Positions 56,576-64,000 of a DNA stretch of 64,000 nucleotides are shown here, in pieces. The stretch is from the NCBI RefSeq assembly GCF_014203555.1, contig NZ_JACHJH010000001.1, positions 916,013 to 980,012 of the forward strand, in the 5' to 3' direction. Every line of letters starts with the position of its first letter. Positions within the stretch are counted from its first letter, which is position 1. This stretch comes from Streptomyces olivoverticillatus (lineage in GTDB: Bacteria > Actinomycetota > Actinomycetes > Streptomycetales > Streptomycetaceae). The notes under the pieces are model-generated. The model had not been told where the DNA came from. It worked only from the letters and a program-made list of their open reading frames with translations, and did not search any database. The position numbers were made by a program, and so were the translations under genes.

Positions 56576-57235
56576 ATGGCAGCCACGCCCGAGCACCCGT
56601 CCGGACCTGCACTGCGCGCCGCCTGGCGGGAGACCGTCGAGCGGATGCGCACGGTCCGGGAGCCCGATCCCGGTCCGTACGCCGACGACCTGCTCGCCCG
56701 CTGGTCGGAGCCACAGCGCCGGTACCACACGGTCGATCACCTCGCCGCCGTCCTCGGGCACCTCGACGAGCTGGCGGCGCACGCCGACGACATCGACACC
56801 GTCCGCCTCGCCGCCTGGTTCCACGACGCCGTCTACCGCCCCGACCGCTCCGAGAACGAGGAGCGCTCCGCCCATCTCGCCGAGCGCGCCCTGCCCGAGC
56901 TGGGCATCGACCCCGCCCGCACCGCCGAGACCGCCCGCCTCGTCCGCCTCACCGTCACCCACGAGCCCGCCCCCGGCGACCGCGACGGCGAGGTGCTGTG
57001 CGACGCCGACCTCGCGATCCTGGGCAGCCCGCCCCAGCAGTACGCGGCCTACGCCGCCGCCGTCCGCCAGGAGTACGGCTTCGTCCCCCACGACGCCTTC
57101 CGCGAGGGACGCGCCGACGTCCTGCGCCAACTCCTCGCGCAGCCCCGGCTGTTCCGCACCCCGGCCGCCTACGAGCGCTGGGAGCGCACCGCCCGCTTCA
57201 ACCTCGCCACCGAGCTGGACCTGCTCACACTCTGA
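56576..57235 (+). CDS. HD-domain metal-dependent phosphohydrolase
   Basis: A 219-residue protein from ATG 56576. The HD metal-binding site is visible: RWSEPQRRYHTVDHLAAVLG (His), AAWFHDAVYRPDRSENEERS (His-Asp pair) and TVTHEPAPGDRDGEVLCDAD (later Asp). The order and spacing match the predicted metal-dependent HD superfamily proteins such as the N-methyl-D-aspartate-receptor-like group in bacteria. A nucleotide or sugar phosphate may be the substrate; it cannot be read from sequence. It follows the methyltransferase closely. Confidence 0.88.
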   Translation: MAATPEHPSGPALRAAWRETVERMRTVREPDPGPYADDLLARWSEPQRRYHTVDHLAAVLGHLDELAAHADDIDTVRLAAWFHDAVYRPDRSENEERSAHLAERALPELGIDPARTAETARLVRLTVTHEPAPGDRDGEVLCDADLAILGSPPQQYAAYAAAVRQEYGFVPHDAFREGRADVLRQLLAQPRLFRTPAAYERWERTARFNLATELDLLTL

Positions 57236-57251
57236 GACGCGGGCCGAGCAG

Positions 57252-57302
57252 GGGGGAATACCCCCGACGACGATCATGCTGGCAAGAGGTATGCCGCATA
57301 CC
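57252..57302 (+). promoter_or_regulatory. Palindromes at the start of the Cmx-type exporter gene
   Basis: GGGGG-AATA-CCCCC occupies 57252-57265, and a perfect palindrome GGTATG-CCG-CATACC lies at 57288-57302, spanning the second in-frame ATG (57291). Both may be regulator sites or RNA structure near the initiation region. No adjacent regulator gene is obvious on this side. Confidence 0.45.
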
Positions 57303-58547
57303 AGCCCGCCCCGCATGCCCGTTGCCGTCTACGTACTCGGTCTGTCGGTCTTCGCCCTCGGAACCTCGGAGTTCATGCTGTCCGGGCTGCTCCAGCCCCT
57401 GGCCCGCGACATGGACGTCTCCATCCCCCAGGCCGGACTGCTGGTGTCCGCCTTCGCGATCGGGATGGTCGTCGGTGCGCCCCTGCTCGCCGCCGCGACG
57501 CTGCGGCTGCCGCGCCGCACGACGCTGATCGCCCTGCTCGCCGTCTTCGGGCTCGGGCAGGTGGCGGGGGCGCTGGCGCCCTCGTACGGGGTGCTGTTCG
57601 CCTCGCGGGTGGTGAGCGCGCTGGCGTGCGCCGGGTTCTGGGCGGTGGGCGCGGCCGTGGCCGTGTCGCTGGTGCCGGTGACCGCGCGGGCCAAGGCCAT
57701 GGCCGTGATGCTCGGCGGGCTGTCGATCGCCAACATCGCGGGCGTGCCCGCCGGTGCCCTCCTGGGCCAGCACGCGGGCTGGCGCTCGGCGTTCTGGGCG
57801 GTGGCCGCGCTGTCCGCGGTGGGCCTCGCGGGCGTCGTCGCGCTCGTACCGGCCACGCAGCCGCCCACTGGCGAGGACGCGCCGCGGCTGCGCAAGGAGC
57901 TCGCGATCTACCGCGACCGGCAGGTGTGGCTGGCCCTCGCCACCACCGCCCTCAACGCCGCCGCCGTCTTCTGCCTCTTCTCCTACCTCGCCCCGCTGCT
58001 CACCGAGACCGCGGGCCTCAAGGAGAGCTGGGTGCCCACCGTGCTCGCGCTCTTCGGCGTGGGCGCGCTGATCGGCACCGCCATCGGCGGCCGGATCGCG
58101 GACGCGCACCTCTTCGGCACGATGTACGGCGGCATCGGCGCCTCGGCCGCCGCGCTGGCCCTGCTCGCACTGACCGCGCACAGCGCGGCCGCGGCCATCG
58201 CCATGGCGGTGCTGCTGGGCGTGGCCGCCTTCGCCACCTCGCCGGCCCTCAACGCCCGGATGTTCAACGTCGCGGGCGCGGCACCGACGCTGGCGGGCGC
58301 CACCACCACCGCCGCCTTCAACATCGGCAACACCGTGGGCCCGTGGCTCGGCGGCCTCGTGATCGGTGCCGGCTGGGGCTACCCGGCCGTCGCCTGGCTG
58401 GCCGCGGGGCTCGCGACCCTGGCGGTGGGCACCACCGCCGTCGCCTCCCGGCTGCACCGCGGTGCGGAAGCCTCCCGGATCGTGGCGGCCTCGGCCGGCG
58501 CGTCGTCCACGGCGCACGAGACGGCGCCCGAGTCCTCCGTACGCTGA
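57276..58547 (+). CDS. MFS transporter, Cmx/CmlR-type drug exporter
   Basis: A 423-residue permease. ATG 57276 is given as the start, but homology begins at MPVAVYVLGLSVFALGTSEF, so 57291 or 57315 could be real; none has a good ribosome binding site. The first-helix pattern FALGTSEFMLSGLLQPLARD is characteristic of the chloramphenicol-exporter (Cmx/CmlR/AraJ) branch. Further MFS features are MLGGLSIANIAGVPAGALLG (motif C-like) and GALIGTAIGGRIADAHLFGT. Whether it exports chloramphenicol is unknown. It stands alone between an HD hydrolase and a convergent small gene. Confidence 0.85.
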   Translation: MLARGMPHTSPPRMPVAVYVLGLSVFALGTSEFMLSGLLQPLARDMDVSIPQAGLLVSAFAIGMVVGAPLLAAATLRLPRRTTLIALLAVFGLGQVAGALAPSYGVLFASRVVSALACAGFWAVGAAVAVSLVPVTARAKAMAVMLGGLSIANIAGVPAGALLGQHAGWRSAFWAVAALSAVGLAGVVALVPATQPPTGEDAPRLRKELAIYRDRQVWLALATTALNAAAVFCLFSYLAPLLTETAGLKESWVPTVLALFGVGALIGTAIGGRIADAHLFGTMYGGIGASAAALALLALTAHSAAAAIAMAVLLGVAAFATSPALNARMFNVAGAAPTLAGATTTAAFNIGNTVGPWLGGLVIGAGWGYPAVAWLAAGLATLAVGTTAVASRLHRGAEASRIVAASAGASSTAHETAPESSVR

Positions 58548-58609
58548 CACCCGGCCGGCGGCGCGCCCCCTGCACACCGGCGCGCCGCCCCAAAGCCACC
58601 CAAGAGCCC

Positions 58610-58972
58610 TCAGCCGCCCAGCGCCGAACCCAACGACCCCACCGGCGCCACCAGCACCGCCTGCTTGGTGCACGCCCAGTGCGGATCCGGCCCCAGCTCC
58701 GGCTCGACCTCCAGTGCGTGCGGGTCTCCGGAGTCCGTACAGACCGGGCACAACGGCCAGCGGCCGTGCCGCTCCAGCAGCGCGTCCTGCACGTCCTGGG
58801 CGATCAGACCGGGCAGGAACCCGGCGCCCTCGGGCCACTGCTCGACCCACCACCGCCGGTGGGCGACCGCGTCCTCGACGAGCGAGACCACATCGGCCTC
58901 CGCCACGTCCCCCGCGACCAGATCGGCGAGGACCAGCGCCCGCGCCGCGTGCAGTGCCTGTTCGAGCTCCAT
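58610..58972 (-). CDS. Hypothetical protein (about 120 residues)
   Basis: An ORF encoding MELEQALHAARALVLADLVA, then DVVSLVEDAVAHRRWWVEQW and QDVQDALLERHGRWPLCPVC; the C-terminal part has a second Cys and charged residues. ATG 58972 is preferred to 58981 and 59011, none of which has a good ribosome binding site. A helical protein with a Cys-x2-Cys pair (CPVC) is predicted; no named family is recognised though similar conserved hypotheticals occur in Streptomyces. It is divergent from the MurR-type regulator. Confidence 0.7.
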   Translation of the reverse strand: MELEQALHAARALVLADLVAGDVAEADVVSLVEDAVAHRRWWVEQWPEGAGFLPGLIAQDVQDALLERHGRWPLCPVCTDSGDPHALEVEPELGPDPHWACTKQAVLVAPVGSLGSALGG

Positions 58973-59021
58973 GTGCCCCATTGTCGGACTCGCCGAGGGC
59001 CGACGGCACACCGGGCGAGGG

Positions 59022-59050
59022 TTGACGGCACACCAGGCCGAAAATACCTT
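59022..59050 (+). promoter_or_regulatory. Consensus-like promoter for a leaderless murR-type message
   Basis: TTGACG (59022-59027) and TACCTT (59045-59050) are separated by exactly 17 bases, and the GTG start at 59058 lies seven bases beyond the -10 element, so transcription would begin at or next to the start codon. No Shine-Dalgarno sequence is present. A direct repeat GACGGCACACC occurs at 59002-59012 and 59025-59035, the second copy overlapping the -35 element; it may be a regulator site. Confidence 0.75.
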
Positions 59051-59057
59051 TCACAAA

Positions 59058-60026
59058 GTGAGCAGCGACAGCAGCGAACCGAAGGAAACTTTCGGCCCCG
59101 CGAGCACTGCAAGCACCGCGAGCACCACCGGCTCCGCCAAGCCGCCACCGCCCGCCGCACTGGCCGCCAAGGTCCGCACGCTGGCCCCCTCCATGACCCG
59201 CTCGATGCAGCGCGTCGCCGAAACCGTCGCGGGCGACCCGGCCGGCTCCGCCGCCCTCACCGTCACCGGCCTCGCCGAACGCACCGGCACCAGCGAGGCC
59301 ACCGTCGTGCGCACCGCCCGCGTCCTCGGCTACCCCGGCTACCGCGATCTGCGGCTCGCACTCGCCACCCTCGCCGCCGAACAGGCCGCCGGGCGCGCCC
59401 CCGCCGTCACCGCCGACATCGCCGTCGACGACCCGCTGGCCGGCGTCGTCGCCAAGCTCGCCCAGGAAGAGGCCCAGTGCCTCGCGGACACCGCCGCCGG
59501 GCTCGACACCGCCCAGCTGGAGTCGGCCGTCGCCGCCCTCGCCACCGCCCGCCGCATCGACGTCTACGGCATCGGCGCCTCCCACCTCGTCGGCCAGGAC
59601 CTGGTCCAGAAGCTGCTGCGCATCGGCCTGATCGCGCACGCCCCCACCGACCCCCATCTGGCCGTCACCAACGCCGTCCAACTGCGCTCCGGCGACGTGG
59701 CGATCGCCATCACCCACTCCGGCCGGACCACCGACGTCATCGAACCGCTGCGGGTCGCCTTCGAGCACGGCGCGACCACCGTCGCGGTCACCGGCCGCCC
59801 GCAGGGCGAGATCGCCCAGTACGCCGATCACATCCTCACCACGTCCTCCGCCCGGGAGAGCGAGCTGCGGCCTGCGGCCATGTCGAGCCGCACCAGCCAG
59901 CTCCTCGTGGTGGACTGCCTGTTCATCGGCGTCGCACAACGCACGTACGACCAGGCGGCGCCCGCCCTGTCCGCGTCCTACGAGGCCCTCGCCCACCGCC
60001 ACGACCCCCGCCCGCCGCACCGCTGA
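59058..60026 (+). CDS. MurR/RpiR family transcriptional regulator
   Basis: A 322-residue regulator from GTG 59058. The HTH_6 domain reads APSMTRSMQRVAETVAGDPA, then LTVTGLAERTGTSEATVVRT, and the SIS sugar-isomerase-fold domain begins DDPLAGVVAKLAQEEAQCLA with RRIDVYGIGASHLVGQDLVQ and VAIAITHSGRTTDVIEPLRV, the phosphosugar-binding Ser/Thr loop. It should sense MurNAc 6-phosphate and control murQ and the EIIBC gene that follow. In E. coli MurR represses murQP; here the layout is regulator-murQ-permease. The start relies on a leaderless promoter. Confidence 0.9.
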   Translation: MSSDSSEPKETFGPASTASTASTTGSAKPPPPAALAAKVRTLAPSMTRSMQRVAETVAGDPAGSAALTVTGLAERTGTSEATVVRTARVLGYPGYRDLRLALATLAAEQAAGRAPAVTADIAVDDPLAGVVAKLAQEEAQCLADTAAGLDTAQLESAVAALATARRIDVYGIGASHLVGQDLVQKLLRIGLIAHAPTDPHLAVTNAVQLRSGDVAIAITHSGRTTDVIEPLRVAFEHGATTVAVTGRPQGEIAQYADHILTTSSARESELRPAAMSSRTSQLLVVDCLFIGVAQRTYDQAAPALSASYEALAHRHDPRPPHR

Positions 60027-60076
60027 CCCTCCTCCCCAAGCAGTGAGCCACAGACCCGAGAAGTGAGCCACAGCCC

Positions 60077-61018
60077 ATGACCTCGACCGCCGCCCTCGCC
60101 GCCCTCCGCGCCCAGCTGGCGACGCTGACCACCGAGGCGTTCCGCCCGGAGCTCGCCGACATCGACCAGCTCCCGACCCAGGACATCGCGAAGATCATGA
60201 ACGCGGGCGACGCGACGGTCGCCACCGCCGTCGCCGAGCGGCTGCCCGAGATCGCGGCCGCCATCGACGCGACCGCCACCCGGATGGCCCGCGGCGGACG
60301 GCTCGTCTACGCGGGGGCGGGGACTGCCGGGCGGCTGGGCGTGCTGGACGCCAGCGAGTGCCCGCCGACCTTCAACACCGACCCGACCCAGGTCGTCGGC
60401 CTGATAGCGGGAGGCAGCCGGGCCCTGGTGACGGCGGTCGAGGGCGCCGAGGACAGCGAGAAGCTGGCCGCCGCCGACCTCGACGCGCTGCGCGTCGGGC
60501 CCGACGACACGGTCGTCGGCATCTCCGCCTCCGGCCGCACCCCCTACGCCATCGGGGCCGTCCGGCACGCGCGCGGCGCCGGGGCGCTGACCATCGGGCT
60601 GTCCTGCAACGCCGGTTCGGAGCTGGGCACGGCCGCCGAACACGCGATCGAGGTCGTCGTCGGGCCGGAACTGCTCACCGGCTCCACCCGGCTCAAGGCG
60701 GGCACCGCCCAGAAGCTCGTCCTCAACATGCTCTCGACCATCACCATGATCCGGCTGGGCAAGACCTACGGAAACCTGATGGTCGACGTCCGCGCCTCCA
60801 ACGAGAAGCTGCGCGCCCGTTCGCGGCGCATCGTCTCGCTGGCGACCGGGGCCCCCGACGCCGACATCGAGGCGGCGCTGGCCGAGACCGACGGCGAGGT
60901 GAAGGACGCCATCCTCGTCCTGCTCGGCGAGGTGGACGGGCCCACGGCCGGACGGCTCCTGAAGGAGGCGGACGGCCACCTGCGCGCGGCCCTTCACGCG
61001 GCGCACACCCAAGGCTGA
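60077..61018 (+). CDS. murQ: N-acetylmuramic acid 6-phosphate etherase
   Basis: A 313-residue SIS-domain etherase that splits MurNAc 6-phosphate into GlcNAc 6-phosphate and lactate during peptidoglycan recycling. Hallmarks are the N-terminal QDIAKIMNAGDATVATAVAE, then YAGAGTAGRLGVLDASECPP (phosphosugar binding and the catalytic Glu), VGISASGRTPYAIGAVRHAR and MLSTITMIRLGKTYGNLMVD. Length is typical of MurQ (about 300). It follows the MurR-type gene by 50 bases and precedes the EIIBC gene, so all three are one MurNAc utilisation locus. Confidence 0.95.
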   Translation: MTSTAALAALRAQLATLTTEAFRPELADIDQLPTQDIAKIMNAGDATVATAVAERLPEIAAAIDATATRMARGGRLVYAGAGTAGRLGVLDASECPPTFNTDPTQVVGLIAGGSRALVTAVEGAEDSEKLAAADLDALRVGPDDTVVGISASGRTPYAIGAVRHARGAGALTIGLSCNAGSELGTAAEHAIEVVVGPELLTGSTRLKAGTAQKLVLNMLSTITMIRLGKTYGNLMVDVRASNEKLRARSRRIVSLATGAPDADIEAALAETDGEVKDAILVLLGEVDGPTAGRLLKEADGHLRAALHAAHTQG

Positions 61019-61065
61019 CGCCCCCACACCCAAGCAAGCACACGGCAGCAAGGCAGCACGTCCCC

Positions 61066-62595
61066 ATGCCCACAGACAACATGTCCTCAGACGACATGTC
61101 CTCAGACGACTTGCCCACACACGGCGAGTCCACGCACGACAGCAAGCACGGCGCCACCGCCGCCGCGCTCCTCCCCCTCCTCGGCGGCGCCGGGAACGTC
61201 CTCACCGTCGCCCACTGCATGACCCGCCTGCGCCTGGAGCTGCGCGACCGCGCCCTGGTGCGGGACGAGGCGCTGCGGGCGCTGCCCGCGGTGCTGGGCG
61301 TGGTCGAGGACGGCGGGGCGTACCAGATCGTCCTCGGGCCGGGCACGGTCGCCCGTGTCGCCCCGGAGCTGCAACGACTCGTGACGGCGGGGGCAGCGGG
61401 GGGCGCGCCGCCCCTGGCCGAGCGCGGTGCCGCGCTACGGGCGGCGCGCAAGGCCCGTAACGCCACGCCCGGCAAGCTGCTGCTGGGCCGGATCGCCCGC
61501 GTCTTCGTCCCGTTGATCCCGGCCCTGATCGGCTGCGGCATCGTGGCGGGCCTGGCCGGGCTGCTGGCCAACGCGCACTGGCTGCCCGCCCTCGCCCCGG
61601 CGCTCACGGCGATCGCCTCCGGCTTCATGTCCCTGATCTCGGTGTTCGTCGGCTACCAGACGGCCAAGGAGTTCGGCGGCACGCCCGTGCTGGGCGGCGC
61701 GGTCGCGGCGGTCATCGTCTACGGGGGCGTCGAGAGGGTGCACGCCTTCGGCGAGAAGCTGGCGCCCGGCGAGGGCGGGGTGCTGGGCGCGCTGGCCGCG
61801 GCGCTGCTGGCGGTGCAGGTGGAGAAGTGGTGCCGCCGCCGGGTGCCCGAGGCCCTGGACGTGCTCGTCACCCCGACGGTGACGGTCCTGGTGGCAGGGC
61901 TGGCGACGCTCTACGGGCTGATGTTCGCGGCCGGCCGGGCCGCCGCGGCGATCGGCCAAGCCGCCGACTGGCTGCTGACGGGCGGTGGCGCGGCGGCGGG
62001 CTTCGCGCTGGGCGGGCTGTTCCTGCCGGTGGTGATGCTGGGCCTGCACCAGGCGCTCATCCCGATCCACACGACCCTGATCGAGCAGCAGGGCTACACC
62101 GTCCTGCTGCCCATCCTGGCGATGGCGGGCGCGGGCCAGGTGGGCGCGGCGCTGGCGCTCTACGTGCGGCTGTGGCGCAACGGCCCGGTCCGCACGACGA
62201 TCCGCTCGGCGCTGCCGGCCGGGCTGCTGGGCATCGGCGAGCCGCTGATCTACGGGGTGTCGCTGCCGCTGGGCCGCCCGTTCGTCACGGCGTGCGTCGG
62301 CGGCGCGTTCGGCGGCGGTTTCGTGGGCCTGCTGAACCAGCTCGGCGAGAAGGTCGGCTGCACGGCCATCGGCCCGTCGGGCTGGGCCCTCTTCCCGCTG
62401 CTGAAGGGCAACCACGGCCTGGCCCACGCGGCCACCGTCTACGCGGGGGGCCTGACGGTGGGTTACGCGGCCGGGTTCGCCGCCACCTACTTCTTCGGTC
62501 TGGGGCGCGGCGAACGGGCGGAGCTGAACGGCCCGAGGGCGGCACCCCCCGTGCAGGGGATGCCGCCCTCGGCGTACAGCGTTCAGGACAAGTGA
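61066..62595 (+). CDS. PTS permease EIIBC, MurNAc/sucrose type (MurP-like)
   Basis: A 509-residue PTS permease. The EIIB domain is N-terminal, with the phosphorylated Cys near residue 51 in VAHCMTRLRLELRD, followed by the EIIC domain with about ten hydrophobic segments (FVPLIPALIGCGIVAGLAGL; GGAVAAVIVYGGVERVHAFG; MLGLHQALIPIHTTLIEQQG; LLGIGEPLIYGVSLPLGRPF). No EIIA domain is fused, so a separate EIIA (Crr-type) must phosphorylate it. Being next to murQ it should import and phosphorylate MurNAc. The first residues are a hydrophilic repeat (DNMSS, DDMSS, DDLPT). The frame upstream of ATG 61066 is open but inside murQ. Confidence 0.9.
   Translation: MPTDNMSSDDMSSDDLPTHGESTHDSKHGATAAALLPLLGGAGNVLTVAHCMTRLRLELRDRALVRDEALRALPAVLGVVEDGGAYQIVLGPGTVARVAPELQRLVTAGAAGGAPPLAERGAALRAARKARNATPGKLLLGRIARVFVPLIPALIGCGIVAGLAGLLANAHWLPALAPALTAIASGFMSLISVFVGYQTAKEFGGTPVLGGAVAAVIVYGGVERVHAFGEKLAPGEGGVLGALAAALLAVQVEKWCRRRVPEALDVLVTPTVTVLVAGLATLYGLMFAAGRAAAAIGQAADWLLTGGGAAAGFALGGLFLPVVMLGLHQALIPIHTTLIEQQGYTVLLPILAMAGAGQVGAALALYVRLWRNGPVRTTIRSALPAGLLGIGEPLIYGVSLPLGRPFVTACVGGAFGGGFVGLLNQLGEKVGCTAIGPSGWALFPLLKGNHGLAHAATVYAGGLTVGYAAGFAATYFFGLGRGERAELNGPRAAPPVQGMPPSAYSVQDK
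61075..61119 (+). repeat. Three 15-base tandem repeats at the 5' end of the PTS gene
   Basis: GACAACATGTCCTCA (61075-61089), GACGACATGTCCTCA (61090-61104) and GACGACTTGCCCACA (61105-61119) follow one another without gap, encoding DNMSS-DDMSS-DDLPT. Copy number changes would keep frame. Internal ATG codons at 61081 and 61096 are potential alternative starts. Confidence 0.8.
62533..62572 (+). promoter_or_regulatory. Perfect 12-base inverted repeat inside the 3' end of the PTS gene
   Basis: CCGAGGGCGGCA (62533-62544) and TGCCGCCCTCGG (62561-62572) are perfect complements, with inner CCCC/GGGG pairing continuing the stem around GTGCA. It is located 25-60 bases before the stop, within codons. A second strong hairpin follows just after the stop. 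Together they could give strong termination or mRNA end protection for the murQ transcript. Confidence 0.6.
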
Positions 62596-62599
62596 TCCT

Positions 62600-62628
62600 C
62601 CCTCCTCGCCCGCCTTCGGCGAGGAGGG
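62600..62628. terminator. Bidirectional terminator between the PTS gene and groEL2
   Basis: CCCTCCTCGCC (62600-62610) pairs with GGCGAGGAGGG (62618-62628) around the loop CGCCTTC. It lies between two convergent stops (PTS gene at 62595, groEL2 at 62638), so it serves both. Confidence 0.8.
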
Positions 62629-62637
62629 GCCTATGGA

Positions 62638-64000
<1,363 letters not shown>

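Overview
The window is high-GC, gene-dense actinobacterial chromosome, almost certainly from Streptomyces or a close relative. The evidence is the strong third-position GC bias, frequent GTG starts and ATGA-type overlaps, and a recognisable Streptomyces core set: futalosine-pathway menaquinone genes mqnB and mqnD, an XPB-type helicase with its helicase-associated partner, HelD, a sacsin-type ATPase beside a DUF3027 gene, a DUF2530 gene beside an NCS2 permease, and a groEL2-type chaperonin ending [10 protein letters not shown]. No rRNA, tRNA or CRISPR array was seen.

Layout. 0-2.8 kb: the end of an acyl-CoA catabolic operon (biotin carrier, acyl-CoA dehydrogenase, enoyl-CoA hydratase, TetR regulator). 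2.9-16.7 kb: a Tat-exported phospholipase C, a CPBP protease/histidine kinase/response regulator operon, regulator-transporter and regulator-enzyme pairs (MarR/MFS, HxlR/imine reductase-like), a PAP2-type membrane enzyme, and an alpha/beta-hydrolase preceded by a 17-codon leader ORF and a hairpin that encloses its ribosome binding site. That last locus looks like a drug-responsive translational attenuator.

16.7-28.2 kb is an accessory, decaying region of lower or mixed GC: small coupled ORFs, short regulators, a frameshifted DUF6879 gene, an F420-dependent reductase remnant, a shattered secreted endonuclease/phosphatase plus SGNH-hydrolase remnant, two phage-type small genes, a DUF3494 (ice-binding-like) protein with no signal peptide, an internally deleted IS630-type element with both terminal repeats still visible, and a 5'-truncated acyltransferase.

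28.2-52.8 kb is conserved core: NCS2 purine permease, CtpE-like P-type ATPase, DUF1059, sacsin-like ATPase/DUF3027, MFS, lipoprotein, mqnB-mqnD, cold-shock protein, HAD phosphatase, helicase-associated protein and XPB helicase, HelD, an ArsR/MFS pair with a duplicated operator over the promoter, and cutC. 52.9-55.8 kb is a second small accessory block: a serine-recombinase fragment, an intact DUF6879 module, a DUF5753-type regulator and small proteins. From 55.8 kb to the end come a methyltransferase, an HD hydrolase, a Cmx-type exporter, a MurR/RpiR regulator with a leaderless promoter controlling murQ and a MurNAc-type PTS permease, and the 3' part of groEL2.

Themes linking the genes are cell-wall sugar recycling (murR-murQ-EIIBC), menaquinone synthesis, nucleic-acid remodelling (XPB, HelD, CSP, ThpR), and several self-contained regulator-plus-effector pairs whose operators can be read in the intergenic DNA. 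All functional names come from reading motifs by eye; no database search was run.
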